A DNA stretch of 64,000 bases from JABDBE01 sp963832245 (GCA_963832245.1 CAWHTG010000003.1:682001-746000); one strand, 5' to 3'; shown: positions 27,102 to 37,180, counted from the first letter of the stretch. A program made the numbers and translations. Notes: generated from the sequence alone by a model not told the origin.

Positions 27102-27641
27102 GCGAAGTTCACGCAGACGGCTTTCGATTTGCGGTGACCACCCCATACAAGCTATTGACGCTTCATAGTACGAAATGGTTGGTCACAAAGTTCTGCGCAC
27201 TGGTATCGTTTCGAGCACGACTGGAACCGCTTGCGCACTCGCGGATCGCAAGCGCTCAGCCAAGCGTTATGAGCCCATCACGCTTGCAACAAACTCGCTT
27301 CCAACAGTGAGCGATAACAAAGTCAGAAACATTTGGCAGCTGTCTCTGGGGTGACAGTTACTAACTTTTTGGAAGAGGAGTACTGAATTCTGTATAATCC
27401 GCGTCCACCATTTATAGATTCACATAGACCAGCTACCAGACCTGGGACAGCTTGCCAATTCCGCAATTTGAACAACTACACGTTCGTACGTTCCCAATAG
27501 AGTTTCGTCCCGCAGGAAGAACGATCCATCACAGCCGTTCGATGATCAGGATTTCTGGTGCGTTGGATGCATCAACGAAACCGAAGCCGTGCGAATCAGT
27601 GCAGGTTTGTGTTTTCGAGAACGACCAATCGGAGGATAGTT
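27102..27641 (+). promoter_or_regulatory. Long leader and promoter region of the third Oar-like receptor
   Basis: About 540 nt without a convincing gene. A promoter-like pair TTGGAA (27369-27374), 18-nt spacer, TATAAT (27393-27398) would give a 5' leader of about 240 nt before the receptor start, which has GGAGG just upstream. The LytTR regulator is transcribed in the opposite direction from the left end. An open frame that enters this region from 27452 shows no domain and overlaps the leader and receptor start, so it was not accepted. Confidence 0.5.
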
Positions 27642-30600
27642 ATGAAGTTTGCAAAAGTGAAAAGTTTACAAGTGTTGGCGCTCTTTCTAGCGCTCTCGGG
27701 TCTATACAGTTTCGCGCAATCGGTTACGACAGGCGACTTAACTGGTACGGTGACAGATTCGAGCGGCGCCGTAATCCCTCAAGCTACGGTCACCCTGAAG
27801 AGTACTTCCGAGGGAAGCACGCAAATGTCGGCGACAAATCAAAGCGGGAACTATCACTTTTCGCTGCTGAAGCCGGGAAACTATGTGGTGTCTGCCGCCG
27901 CTTCCAACATGGCAGAGACCAGGCGCGCCGTCGACGTTGAGATCGGACAGATCACGAATGTCATGTTGAGTCTCGGCGCTCGTGGGCAGAGCCAGACGAT
28001 TGAGGTAACGGCCGAGGCCCCACTGTTGCAGACCGAAAACCCCAATCTCACCACGACCATTAGCGAGAAGCAAATCGCGCTGCAGCCGAATCCAGGAAAT
28101 GATACAACCTTCTTCGCCCAGACCACCCCGGGCGTAGCCATGAACGTCGGGAGCGCGTTTGGCGGTTTCGGTAACTTTACCGCGTATGGCTTGCCCGCAA
28201 CCTCGAATCTATTCACCCTCGATGGTAACGACAACAACGACCCCTACTTGCAGCTCAACAACAGCGGATCGAGCAACCTGACACTGGGGGCCAATGAAAT
28301 TCAGGAAGTAGCGGTTGTTACCAACGGCTACACAGCACAATATGGACGTCAGGCCGGCGTGCAGATGGACTCCACCACCAAGTCAGGCAGTAATCAATTT
28401 CACGGGAATGCCAACTACTACTACAACGGAGATGTACTGAACGCCAATGACTATTTCAACAAGTTCGTAGGACCTGGCAGTCCAGTGAGCCCGCGGCCTT
28501 TCGCCGTGAACAATCAGTGGTCAACCTCTTTTGGCGGACCGATCATCAAAAACAAGACATTCTTCTTTGTCGACTATGAGGGCTTGCGTTATGTTCTGCC
28601 TTCGACCCAAAACATTTTCCTGCCCAGCCCGCAGTTCGAGACGGCGGTCATCGGCAATTTGAATTCGAATACGCTGAGTGGCAACCAAAGCGCAGAGGTC
28701 CCCTTCTACAACAAGGTTTTCGGCTTGTATAACTCTACGCCGACATTCTCGCGCTTCACTCCTGCTGGACTGAATGCAGATCCTTCGGGAGCTCAAGGAT
28801 GCGGCGACCTGAACGGAAAGACCCTCAACGGAACTTTGTTTGGCCAGGGCGCTGCTCCTTGCGCGTTGTTTTACCACGCGAGTGGCACGAACCTTAATAA
28901 GGAGTGGTTACTGGCCGGACGAATCGATCACACCATCAGCAACAACGACAAGCTTTTCGGAAGAATTCACATCGACCGTGGAAGGCAGCCCACCACCACG
29001 GATATCGTCAACCAAAACCTGTTTGGCGTAAGCAGCGTTCAGCCCACGGATGACGGTCAGTTGAATGAAACGCACGTGTTCAGCCCCAACGTGGTCAACA
29101 GCCTGGTGGCTTCGGGAATGTGGTACAGCGCTGTCTTTGAGCCCAACAGCCCGGCCTCAGTTCGACTCGCCGCAATGCCCTATGACACCATCGTCTTCGC
29201 GGGAAATGCTTTGTTTTCCGACCTGGGGGGAACGCAGGGGAATAGCTCTGTGACCGCGAATTTTCCCCAGGGGCGCAACGTTACGCAGTATCAAATTCTG
29301 GATGACCTCTCCATCAATCGTGGCAACCATACCATCAAGGTGGGTGTAAATTTCCGGCGCAACGATGTAAGTGACTACGGAAATCAGACCTTTGCCGGCG
29401 GCCAGGTTACGTTTAAAAGCGTCACTGATTTCGCCAATGGAGCGCTTAGCGGAGCCGGTGGCGACCAGTACTTCCAGCAGTTTACAAAGTTTCCGGAGAA
29501 TCCAATCGCTATCTATAGCTTGGGTCTCTACGCCCAGGACGAATGGAAGATCTCCAGTAACCTCAAATTGACCCTGGCGTTGCGCGCAGACCGCAACTCC
29601 AACGCGGTATGCCAGACCAACTGCTTCTCCCGTCTGGCGGTTCCGTTCGACCAACTGAGCCACGATGTAAACGTTCCCTATGACCAGATCATCCAGACCG
29701 GCCAGCATCGAGCCTTCACGGGCCTGCAGGCCGTGGCATGGCAGCCACGGATCGGCCTCTCCTGGAGCCCGTTCGGCCGCAATACAGTGATCCGGGCGGG
29801 AGCCGGGTTGTTCTCCGACCTATACCAGGGCGTGCTGGTTTCCGACATCGAACTCAACTCGCCAACCTTGAATGCATTCACCCTGTCGGGCGGCGCGCTT
29901 AACAATACTCCTGTAGCGCCAGGAGTAACGTTCGGAACGACCCCGGATATCCAAACCTCGGCTGCGAACTCCAATGCCGCTTTCAACGCGGGATTCGCTT
30001 CCGGGGCCACTCTGGCCAGTCTCTCAACCGTTCCCGGATTTGCTGCGCCCACGTATTACTCGACGGACAGGGTCAAGAATCCCACCTATCTGAAGTGGAA
30101 CGTTGAGGTCCAACAAGCCTTGGGGTCGAAGACATCCTTGGATGTGAACTACGTGGGCACCCATGGATACGACGAGCTCATCTTCAATGGCTCGGCGAAC
30201 GCGGTCAATGCCGGATCGAGCCTGCCTTTATCGGCTACGGCGCCGGATCCCCGCTTCAGCCAGATCTTTCTCCTGTCCCCGCATGGAGTCTCCAACTACG
30301 CGGGCCTGGTTACTTCGCTTACAAGGAGAGCGGGCTACGGCTTCAGCGCCCAATTGAACTACACGTGGAGCCACGCTCTGGATGAATTAACGGGACTGCC
30401 GAACACACCGTATAGTTTCACCCAGCCCACCTTCCAGCTAAACCCGTTCAACCTGCGGCAGAACTATGGGAATTCGGATGGCGACATACGGCACAACCTG
30501 ACTGCTAGTTATGTCTGGGAGTTGCCGTACAAGTTCCAGAACAAATTCTTGCAGGAGGCAGTGGGCGGCTGGTCGATTTCGGGCACTTTCTTTGCCCGTT

Positions 30601-31076
30601 CCGGACAGCCTTACTCCGTCTTCGACACCAATGTCGCGGTCGGCAATGTCCCGAACGCATATGGCATCTTCGCGACGCTGTTGCCGGGGCAGAATTTCCC
30701 GAGTTGTGGCACCCCGGGAACTAACGCTCTGGATCCGCATGCGTGCCTCACTTCTTCAATGTTCGTAGCCTCGGGTGCGGAAACCGGATTCGGATCTCCC
30801 AACCGCAACTCCTTCCGGGGACCGAGCTACTTCGATACGGACACCTCGCTCGCGAAGAATTTCAATGTAGGTGAGCGCGTACGGTTCAGTCTGGGAGCGA
30901 ATTTCTATAACATTCTGAACCATCCTCACTTCGCTCTCCCGCAGAACAACCTGGCGGCGGGGAACTTTGGACAATTCTTCGCTACCGCGCCTCAGCCAAC
31001 CAGCATCTACGGAGCTTTCCAGACCGCAGGTGTAACCGGACGGCTGGTGCAGGTCGTCGGGAAGGTTACGTTCTAA
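27642..31076 (+). CDS. Oar-like TonB-dependent outer membrane receptor
   Basis: About 1144 residues. Signal peptide (LQVLALFLALSGLYSFAQS), carboxypeptidase-regulatory-like domain at about residues 30-115 (GTVTDSSGAVIPQATV, GNYHFSLLKPGNYVV), plug-like region (FTLDGNDNNDPYLQLNN, NEIQEVAVVTNGYTAQYGRQ) and a beta-barrel ending GKVTF. The architecture matches the receptor at 18-3875. GGAGG precedes ATG 27642. The divergent LytTR regulator is a candidate controller. A Rho-independent terminator lies 17 nt after the stop, so it is probably monocistronic. Confidence 0.9.
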   Translation: MKFAKVKSLQVLALFLALSGLYSFAQSVTTGDLTGTVTDSSGAVIPQATVTLKSTSEGSTQMSATNQSGNYHFSLLKPGNYVVSAAASNMAETRRAVDVEIGQITNVMLSLGARGQSQTIEVTAEAPLLQTENPNLTTTISEKQIALQPNPGNDTTFFAQTTPGVAMNVGSAFGGFGNFTAYGLPATSNLFTLDGNDNNDPYLQLNNSGSSNLTLGANEIQEVAVVTNGYTAQYGRQAGVQMDSTTKSGSNQFHGNANYYYNGDVLNANDYFNKFVGPGSPVSPRPFAVNNQWSTSFGGPIIKNKTFFFVDYEGLRYVLPSTQNIFLPSPQFETAVIGNLNSNTLSGNQSAEVPFYNKVFGLYNSTPTFSRFTPAGLNADPSGAQGCGDLNGKTLNGTLFGQGAAPCALFYHASGTNLNKEWLLAGRIDHTISNNDKLFGRIHIDRGRQPTTTDIVNQNLFGVSSVQPTDDGQLNETHVFSPNVVNSLVASGMWYSAVFEPNSPASVRLAAMPYDTIVFAGNALFSDLGGTQGNSSVTANFPQGRNVTQYQILDDLSINRGNHTIKVGVNFRRNDVSDYGNQTFAGGQVTFKSVTDFANGALSGAGGDQYFQQFTKFPENPIAIYSLGLYAQDEWKISSNLKLTLALRADRNSNAVCQTNCFSRLAVPFDQLSHDVNVPYDQIIQTGQHRAFTGLQAVAWQPRIGLSWSPFGRNTVIRAGAGLFSDLYQGVLVSDIELNSPTLNAFTLSGGALNNTPVAPGVTFGTTPDIQTSAANSNAAFNAGFASGATLASLSTVPGFAAPTYYSTDRVKNPTYLKWNVEVQQALGSKTSLDVNYVGTHGYDELIFNGSANAVNAGSSLPLSATAPDPRFSQIFLLSPHGVSNYAGLVTSLTRRAGYGFSAQLNYTWSHALDELTGLPNTPYSFTQPTFQLNPFNLRQNYGNSDGDIRHNLTASYVWELPYKFQNKFLQEAVGGWSISGTFFARSGQPYSVFDTNVAVGNVPNAYGIFATLLPGQNFPSCGTPGTNALDPHACLTSSMFVASGAETGFGSPNRNSFRGPSYFDTDTSLAKNFNVGERVRFSLGANFYNILNHPHFALPQNNLAAGNFGQFFATAPQPTSIYGAFQTAGVTGRLVQVVGKVTF

Positions 31077-31092
31077 CCCGTAACTGGCGTGC

Positions 31093-31133
31093 AAAGAAGA
31101 GGGCAATCTCTCCAAAGATGGCCCTCTTTCTTT
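31093..31133 (+). terminator. Rho-independent terminator of the receptor gene
   Basis: Arms AAAGAAGAGGGC and GCCCTCTTTCTTT pair over about 12 bp with one bulged T around a 16-nt loop; the descending arm is itself T-rich and continues TTTAT. It follows the receptor stop closely. Confidence 0.75.
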
Positions 31134-31311
31134 ATCTGGTTAGCCATTGGCATGACTTCGCTAACAAACCAGGACACACTCTTCCGGGATAATTATCTGA
31201 AGCGGACCCATCCCCCCTTAGTGCACGTACCAACGTTACGTTACGAGAGCTTCAAGGTCACATAGAAAGCCTAAGCACTTTGCCGCATAATAGCAGCGGA
31301 GGTGTTTTTCA

Positions 31312-31536
31312 GTGGAGCTGAGGCTCGATTATTTGTCCTGTGTGCTTACGATTTTTTCAACGCTTCTGGTCGGAAGGAGACATTGGGAAGGATGGGCTCT
31401 GGCCGGCGTAAACAGCGTCATTATCTGCTTCATCGGACTCAAGACATCGCAGTGGGGTTTCATCCCCGCAAACTTGTTTTGTATCGTGCTGTATGCGGTC
31501 AACCTCAGAGCATGGCGAAAGGCTGAGCCTTCTTGA
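31312..31536 (+). CDS. Small two- to three-helix membrane protein
   Basis: 74 residues, not recognised. Hydrophobic segments at about residues 7-20, 29-43 and 48-65 suggest a small inner-membrane protein ending in a basic tail (NLRAWRKAEPS). GTG 31312 has GGAGG 9 nt upstream, which is the main reason to accept it. It lies convergent with ftsK, 8 nt from that gene's stop. An overlapping frame at 31302 lacks such a signal. Confidence 0.6.
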   Translation: MELRLDYLSCVLTIFSTLLVGRRHWEGWALAGVNSVIICFIGLKTSQWGFIPANLFCIVLYAVNLRAWRKAEPS

Positions 31537-31544
31537 CCGCGAAG

Positions 31545-33932
31545 TTATCGGAGTGACTCTTCGATTTCGGAGAGCCAGCCAGGCCGCTTCAATACTTCGC
31601 GTGGTTTGGGACCATCGGCCGCACCCACAATGCCATCTCGCTCCATCAAATCGATGAGATGCGCGGCGCGCCCGTAGCCAATGCGCAAACGGCGTTGTAG
31701 CAGGGACGTAGAAGCCTTACCAAATTCAACCACTAACTTCACGGCGTCTTCATAGAGCGGATCGTTTGCCGCCTCTTCATCTCCCTCGGCATCAGCTTTC
31801 GAGCCAGAGTCTTCGCGTTCTTCTTTTGGTGCTTGCAAGAACTGTTCCTGATATTCCGCGGTGCCCTGAGACCGCCAGAACTCGACTACCGCCGCGATCT
31901 CCTTTTCTGTGACGTAAGGAGCGTGCAGGCGGTGAACGCGCGCGGACCCGGATGGCAGGTAGAGCATGTCCCCCCGGCCTAACAGAGCTTCCGCGCCATT
32001 GGCATCGAGAATCGTGCGGGAGTCCACCTTGGTTGCCACGCGGAATGACATACGCGCGGGGAAATTCGCCTTGATCAAACCTGTGATCACGTCGACCGAC
32101 GGCCGCTGCGTTGCCAGAACCAGGTGAATACCAACCGCGCGCGCCATCTGCGCCAGCCGCGTGATCGACTCTTCCACATTGCTGGAATCGAGCATCATCA
32201 AGTCGGCTAATTCGTCGATGATGATGACAATGTACGGCAATGGACGTTCATCGGCATTGTCGCCGAACAGGTTGGGCGTTGCGCCTTCATCGAAGAGTTT
32301 ATTGTATTGGTCGATGTTGCGAACCCCCTTCTCGGCCAAAAGCTTGAGCCGCCGTTCCATCTCGCGCACCGCGTTGCGCAGCGCATTGGCCGCTAATTTC
32401 GGTTCGGTGATGATGGGCGTGTAAAGGTGGGGCACGCCTTCATAATTGCCCAGCTCCAGCCGTTTCGGATCTACCAGAATCAGGCGAACTTGATCGGGCG
32501 TCGCCTTATACAGGATCGACATGATCATCGCGTTGATCGCCACGCTCTTCCCTGCTCCGGTCGATCCGGCAATCAGCAGGTGCGGCATGCCGTTCAAGTC
32601 GGCGGTGACAATGCGGCCATTGATGTCTTTACCTAGAGCCAGCGTGAGCTTTGACTTCGATCCAATGAATTCCGTCGATTCAATGTTCTCTCGCAGCCAG
32701 ATGATTTCGCGTTCGCGGTTGGGCACCTGGATGCCCACGGTGGACTTGCCCGCCATGCGCTCAATCAGGATGCTCTCCGCCTTCAAGGCCAGGCACAGAT
32801 CGTCCGTGAGGTTGGTAATGCGGCTGTACTTGATGCCCGCCTCAGGTTTGAATTCGAAAGTGGTAACCACGGGGCCGGGATTGATCTGGGTGATTTGGCC
32901 ATGCACTTCAAATTCTGCATATTTTCCCGTGAGCACCTGGGCCAGCAGCTTGAGTTCGCCAGCATCGATGGCTTGCTGCTCATCCGGCCGATGCAGCAAG
33001 GAACTCGGAGGCAACTTGAAACCCCCGGCGGCGATGCGGGGCAGAGTCGTCTTTGGTTTCTGCGCGCTGTCGGCCCGCTCCGTTACTTCTGGAAAACTTG
33101 CCTGCGGCTGAGGCCGTGACTCGACCACCGAATGCTGAGTCTCATCACCGCCTTCTTCCGCAAACGTCCGGTCAATGCCGGTTCGAACAGGTTCCGGATT
33201 CCGCACCTGCGGTTGCAGGGGCGGACTTGCAGGACGAGCCGGAACCATCTGCGTCGTGATGACTGGCTTGGGAGCGGCGCGGCGCTTCTCCAGTTCTTTC
33301 TGCATGCGCTTCTTGGCCCGTGCCTCTTGCCAGTCTTTCCAGCGTTCCCACAGCGCAATTGCAAATGCGAAACGCGTTGGGGCCCACACCCGAAGGGCAG
33401 CGAAGGAGAACGCCGTCGAAAGGTAAAGGGCTACGGCCAGGACACTCGCGCAAACGATATAGGCTCCCGCCAGATTAAAGTAATGGATGAGAAAATCCCC
33501 GACCATCCTGCCAAACAAGCCTTCGATCGGGATCGCGTTCATCCAGCGCAAGTGTCCGGGCAGGAGCGCCAGCAGCGCGGGAACGAAGATTATCATCCAG
33601 ACGCCGCCTACTACTTTAGCGATTGGCGATGAAGTCCTGCGTGAACGAAACCAGCGGAGACCAAGCGCTGCGGAGAAGATAGGGAGCAGGAAGGCTCCAA
33701 TCCCAAACCCCTGCAAGACCAGATCAGAAATAAGCGCGCCAGCCACGCCGATCCAGTTGCGCGCGGCTCGCGAATTGGTGAGCACGGAAGCGCTGTTCAA
33801 CGACGGGTCCAGCGGCGAATACGAGGCCAATGCCAGGAAGAGGAGGAGCGCGGAGATGCACAAAAGAAAGCCGACCAACTCATTAAGCCGGCGGTTGTTG
33901 GTCGGGGCAAAGATCTGTGCGAGATACCTCAT
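31545..33932 (-). CDS. ftsK: DNA translocase FtsK/SpoIIIE
   Basis: About 795 residues. Four N-terminal membrane helices (about residues 20-165) anchor it at the division septum. A charged and Pro-rich linker (about 200-290) is followed by the motor: Walker A GSTGAGKSVAIN and Walker B VIIIDELADLMML. A C-terminal gamma winged-helix domain (STSLLQRRLRIGYGRAAHLIDLMERDGIVG) should read KOPS-like DNA polarity sequences. It pumps chromosome termini through the septum. ATG 33932 fits the family N-terminus; TTG 33959 is an upstream alternative just after AGGAG but with too short spacing. Confidence 0.94.
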   Translation of the reverse strand: MRYLAQIFAPTNNRRLNELVGFLLCISALLLFLALASYSPLDPSLNSASVLTNSRAARNWIGVAGALISDLVLQGFGIGAFLLPIFSAALGLRWFRSRRTSSPIAKVVGGVWMIIFVPALLALLPGHLRWMNAIPIEGLFGRMVGDFLIHYFNLAGAYIVCASVLAVALYLSTAFSFAALRVWAPTRFAFAIALWERWKDWQEARAKKRMQKELEKRRAAPKPVITTQMVPARPASPPLQPQVRNPEPVRTGIDRTFAEEGGDETQHSVVESRPQPQASFPEVTERADSAQKPKTTLPRIAAGGFKLPPSSLLHRPDEQQAIDAGELKLLAQVLTGKYAEFEVHGQITQINPGPVVTTFEFKPEAGIKYSRITNLTDDLCLALKAESILIERMAGKSTVGIQVPNREREIIWLRENIESTEFIGSKSKLTLALGKDINGRIVTADLNGMPHLLIAGSTGAGKSVAINAMIMSILYKATPDQVRLILVDPKRLELGNYEGVPHLYTPIITEPKLAANALRNAVREMERRLKLLAEKGVRNIDQYNKLFDEGATPNLFGDNADERPLPYIVIIIDELADLMMLDSSNVEESITRLAQMARAVGIHLVLATQRPSVDVITGLIKANFPARMSFRVATKVDSRTILDANGAEALLGRGDMLYLPSGSARVHRLHAPYVTEKEIAAVVEFWRSQGTAEYQEQFLQAPKEEREDSGSKADAEGDEEAANDPLYEDAVKLVVEFGKASTSLLQRRLRIGYGRAAHLIDLMERDGIVGAADGPKPREVLKRPGWLSEIEESLR

Positions 33933-34133
33933 AGGCGTGTTTGATCTGCGCAGGAACAAAACTCCTGCTTGCGGTGCCAGATCTCTGCCAGAGCCTTTCG
34001 ATTATGACAAGAATAGGAGAACCACACAACTCAGGATTCTTGCCAGTATCCAGAATGACAAACACAACCTGTGCCACTAATCGGCTCGTGAACGCCACCA
34101 GTGCCAGCAACCGTCGACGTGACTCTGTGCCGC

Positions 34134-35006
34134 CTATTGCAGATGCCACATCAACGCCAGACCGATCACGATTACGCCCACAACGATGCGATAAACAATA
34201 AAGACTTTCAAGCTATTGGATTGAAGATATCGAATCAGCCAGGCAATCGTGAAATATCCAACGATCGCTGAAACCAGCACTCCGAAAAGAAACGGCGCAT
34301 GCATTCCAGCGGGCAAACCTTCTTTCCTGAGTTCGTGAGCCTTAAGCAAAGCAGCGCCCGCGATGATCGGCGTGGACAACAGAAAACTGAAGCGGACCGC
34401 GGCTTCCCGGGTCATATTTCTAAATAACCCAGCCGTAATGGTCGACCCAGAACGCGACACACCGGGGATTAGCGCTGTAGCCTGAGCGCAACCTATGATA
34501 AACGCATCGGCAAAGCTGATGCGGGTTAGCGGTTTCGTAAGCCGGCTGACTTTTTCTCCCCACCACATTAATAGCGCGACCACAATTAATGCCGTAGCAA
34601 TCAAATAGATGTGTTCACGAAAGTAGTCCTCAGCCGAGTGTTCCAGCAATTTCCCGGCAATAGCACCGGGAATCGTAGCGATTGCCAGGAACCAAAGAAG
34701 TAAACGCTCTTCACGCTGCTCCTCCGCTGTGAGGTTCTGGTCGGAGTCGCCCGCCTCGGAAAAGCGCACCACCTTGCCGCCCAGCGCCGCCCGGATAATC
34801 TGAAACCAGGTTCGCCTGAAATAGAACAGGACGGAAAGCAGCGTACCGAAATGCAGCGCCACATCGAACGTAAGCTCGTGCGCCGGCGAAAGTTCGTTCC
34901 ACCCGAGCAATCGCCGCACGATAATCAAGTGCCCAGAGCTGGATACGGGAATAAATTCCGCCAGCCCTTGAATGATGGCGAGGACCACCGCTTGATAAAT
35001 TGGCAA
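34134..35006 (-). CDS. uppP: Undecaprenyl-diphosphatase
   Basis: 290 residues with eight or so membrane helices. It dephosphorylates undecaprenyl diphosphate to recycle the cell-wall lipid carrier. Both signature motifs of the BacA/UppP family are present: GLAEFIPVSSSGHLII near residue 14 and ALIPGVSRSGSTITAG near residue 178. TTG 35006 is the start, 1 nt after the stop of the upstream SH3-domain gene, so the pair is probably translated from one message. An ORF-free 170-nt gap separates it from ftsK. Confidence 0.94.
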   Translation of the reverse strand: MPIYQAVVLAIIQGLAEFIPVSSSGHLIIVRRLLGWNELSPAHELTFDVALHFGTLLSVLFYFRRTWFQIIRAALGGKVVRFSEAGDSDQNLTAEEQREERLLLWFLAIATIPGAIAGKLLEHSAEDYFREHIYLIATALIVVALLMWWGEKVSRLTKPLTRISFADAFIIGCAQATALIPGVSRSGSTITAGLFRNMTREAAVRFSFLLSTPIIAGAALLKAHELRKEGLPAGMHAPFLFGVLVSAIVGYFTIAWLIRYLQSNSLKVFIVYRIVVGVIVIGLALMWHLQ

Positions 35007-35007
35007 A

Positions 35008-35928
35008 TTAGTCTACCCCGTTCCCATAGGTTGGAATGTTCTGCTCGATCATGAACAACAGCCGTTGAGCGCGCGTTCCCCAGTCGCTCTGCGGGGCCTG
35101 CGTCACTGCCTTCTGCGCCAGAGCGATGGCCTTGCTTCTGGATTCATCCGATTTTTTTGCCTGGTCTTCGGTCCTGTAAATCTGAATCAGGGCCGAGCGC
35201 CGCCATGCCGCATCATACAACGCTTCCACGAGAGCCGGCGATTGCGGATGTTCGTTAGCGTATTTCTCATATATTTCCGCTTCCTTCTCAGGACACTTGG
35301 AAGAGGCTTGCCACTCGCCACAGAGCTTATTGTCGATCAGGTGAAAGGCTGCCAGATCCGCCCACTTGGTGCCGGGGAATTTCTTTATCACTTCCTTCAT
35401 GAAGTCCTCGGTCATGCCCTCTCGAAGATATGCCTCCTTCTCTTTCGCGGACGGCCGCGACATCACGTCAGCTTTCTCAATTTGCCAGCGTATGTCGGCT
35501 GAACGATACATGGCTTCGCCCGCGAGCGGCGAATGAGGGAAATACTCTGCTGTGCGGTAGTAGAGTCGCATCGCATCCTGCGCTGCGCCGCGACGCCCGT
35601 GGCGCTGGCTAGCCTGGTCTTCGGAGTCTACCGCTTCGCCAAACACGATCTTGTCGCCGTTCGGCGTCGAAGCCTGCACTACCCCCTTATTCAGCATCCA
35701 GCCGGTGATGATTTTTTCCTCCGTGAGCACAGCCTCAACGTGTAACCAGTCGCCGCTAGTTTCCAGGATCACCACTTCGCGGCCGCGATCGATGTCGGCA
35801 AGCTTGCTCGAATTGGAATCCGGCGACAGATAGATGGAGGCGGGCCTTATTGGCGTGCCCCGCAATGTGTCCGCCCGGGCGGTAAAGCACAACAAGACGG
35901 CGACAACGATCATCAATCGAAATTGCAT
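35008..35928 (-). CDS. Secreted protein with N-terminal SH3-like domain
   Basis: 306 residues. Signal peptide of about 19 residues (MIVVAVLLCFTARA). Residues about 22-90 form a bacterial SH3-like fold (IYLSPDSNSSKLADIDRGREVVILETSGDWLHV..., ending TGWMLNKGVV). The remaining helical region has repeated Y-x-P-HSPLAGEAMYRSADIRW and FPGTKWADLAAFHL segments like TPR/outer-membrane assembly lipoprotein repeats. No catalytic motif is seen. Coupling to uppP suggests an envelope role; a precise function is unknown. Confidence 0.75.
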   Translation of the reverse strand: MQFRLMIVVAVLLCFTARADTLRGTPIRPASIYLSPDSNSSKLADIDRGREVVILETSGDWLHVEAVLTEEKIITGWMLNKGVVQASTPNGDKIVFGEAVDSEDQASQRHGRRGAAQDAMRLYYRTAEYFPHSPLAGEAMYRSADIRWQIEKADVMSRPSAKEKEAYLREGMTEDFMKEVIKKFPGTKWADLAAFHLIDNKLCGEWQASSKCPEKEAEIYEKYANEHPQSPALVEALYDAAWRRSALIQIYRTEDQAKKSDESRSKAIALAQKAVTQAPQSDWGTRAQRLLFMIEQNIPTYGNGVD

Positions 35929-35978
35929 AATTTCAACTTAGCGGAATACCGTATTCGTATGACGACAAATTCCTGTAC

Positions 35979-35998
35979 AGACGTTGCTTGCAACGTCT
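35979..35998. repeat. Short palindromic intergenic repeat
   Basis: AGACGTTGC-TT-GCAACGTCT, a perfect 9-bp stem with a 2-nt loop. It has the same design as the palindrome at 18156-18185. The rest of the 240-nt gap (35929-36168) is noncoding. It includes a stretch around 36080-36115 (CCTCGTTGCTTGCGCTCCTCGG) that looks like other dispersed intergenic repeats. I see no gene in it. Confidence 0.5.
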
Positions 35999-36168
35999 CA
36001 GACGGCGGACAAAACTCGAGTAGTGTCACCCGAGCGAAGCGCGGCGACCCAGATCCCTCGCATGGCTGGCGAAAATCCAGATTCCTCGTTGCTTGCGCTC
36101 CTCGGAATGACAAAAGACTGGGTTTTGTTTCTAAATTTACAATGTAGCCTAGCTACGCCTCATACCTT

Positions 36169-37176
36169 TCAGATCTCGTGCAACATCTTGGGATCAATAT
36201 TGCCCCCGCTGATGATTGCAACATTCATCGTAGTTCTGGGCAACTGATCCTGATGGAATAAAAATCCCGCCACCGCAACGGCACCGCTGGGTTCGGCTAC
36301 AGTCTTAGGATTCGTTGCCAGCCATTGCATAGCTTGGCGAATCTCGTCTTCGCTGACCGTCAAAATGTCATCCACGTATTGGCGGATATGCTCAAAGTTG
36401 ATCCGGCCAATGCTCTGTGTCCGCAATCCGTCGGCGATCGTACGGGAAACCTGTTCGGCAGAGGATTCGACTATCTTTCCGCTTCGCAGACTGGCCTGCG
36501 CGTCAGCCGCCAATTCAGGCTCAACCCCGATCACCTTTGCACTCGGCTTGCTTAACTTTATCGCGGCGGCGACACCGCTGATCATTCCTCCGCCGCCAAC
36601 CGGTACGAGTACGGTCTCGACCTCAGGCAGATCCTCCAGAATCTCCAACCCCATCGTTCCCTGCCCGGCAATGATCTTCTCATCGTTGAATGGGGGCACA
36701 ATGATATAACCATACCGTGCAGCCAGTTCTTCCGCTTTGGTCTGGCGCTCCAGACTACCCGGCCCCACCAACACGATTTCCGCGCCCATGGATGCCGCTG
36801 CTTCGCGCTTAATGGCGGGCGCATTGTTCGGCATCACAATGACGGCTTTCGCTCCCAGCGCCCGTGCCGCGTAAGCAACGCCTTGCCCATGATTGCCGCT
36901 GGAGTACGTAATTACGCCACGGCTCCGCTCTTCCGGAGAAAGCGATGCGATTTTGTTGTAAGCTCCGCGGAGTTTGAATGCCCCGATGGGTTGCAAGTTT
37001 TCGGGCTTGAGATATAGTTTGCGAGCGCTTGGCCCGGCGCCATCGTCACTCAACGTCGCTTGAATCAACCCCGTGCGCACGGCGATTCCGCACAAGCGCG
37101 CTTGAGCTTCGCGAATGTCGTTTAGAGTAACGATAAGATCATCTCCGCTGCGTTCCTGAGTGGCGCTGACTTCCAA
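36169..37176 (-). CDS. Threonine/serine dehydratase (PLP-dependent)
   Basis: 335 residues, fold type II PLP enzyme. The PLP lysine is in IGAFKLRGA, the substrate loop in SSGNHGQGVA, and the phosphate-binding glycine loop is VGGGGMISG. It should convert threonine (and serine) to 2-oxobutyrate (or pyruvate) and ammonia. It lacks the C-terminal regulatory ACT-like domain of biosynthetic IlvA, so a catabolic enzyme or serine racemase is equally possible. TTG 37176 is the only suitable start, with GGAAAAG upstream. That ribosome-binding stretch lies inside a long inverted repeat (37181-37266). Confidence 0.85.
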   Translation of the reverse strand: MEVSATQERSGDDLIVTLNDIREAQARLCGIAVRTGLIQATLSDDGAGPSARKLYLKPENLQPIGAFKLRGAYNKIASLSPEERSRGVITYSSGNHGQGVAYAARALGAKAVIVMPNNAPAIKREAAASMGAEIVLVGPGSLERQTKAEELAARYGYIIVPPFNDEKIIAGQGTMGLEILEDLPEVETVLVPVGGGGMISGVAAAIKLSKPSAKVIGVEPELAADAQASLRSGKIVESSAEQVSRTIADGLRTQSIGRINFEHIRQYVDDILTVSEDEIRQAMQWLATNPKTVAEPSGAVAVAGFLFHQDQLPRTTMNVAIISGGNIDPKMLHEI

Positions 37177-37180
37177 AAAT

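Noticed and set aside
27452..27940. Open frame of 162 codons upstream of the third receptor
   Set aside because: It overlaps the receptor start and signal-peptide region in another frame and has no domain or ribosome-binding site.
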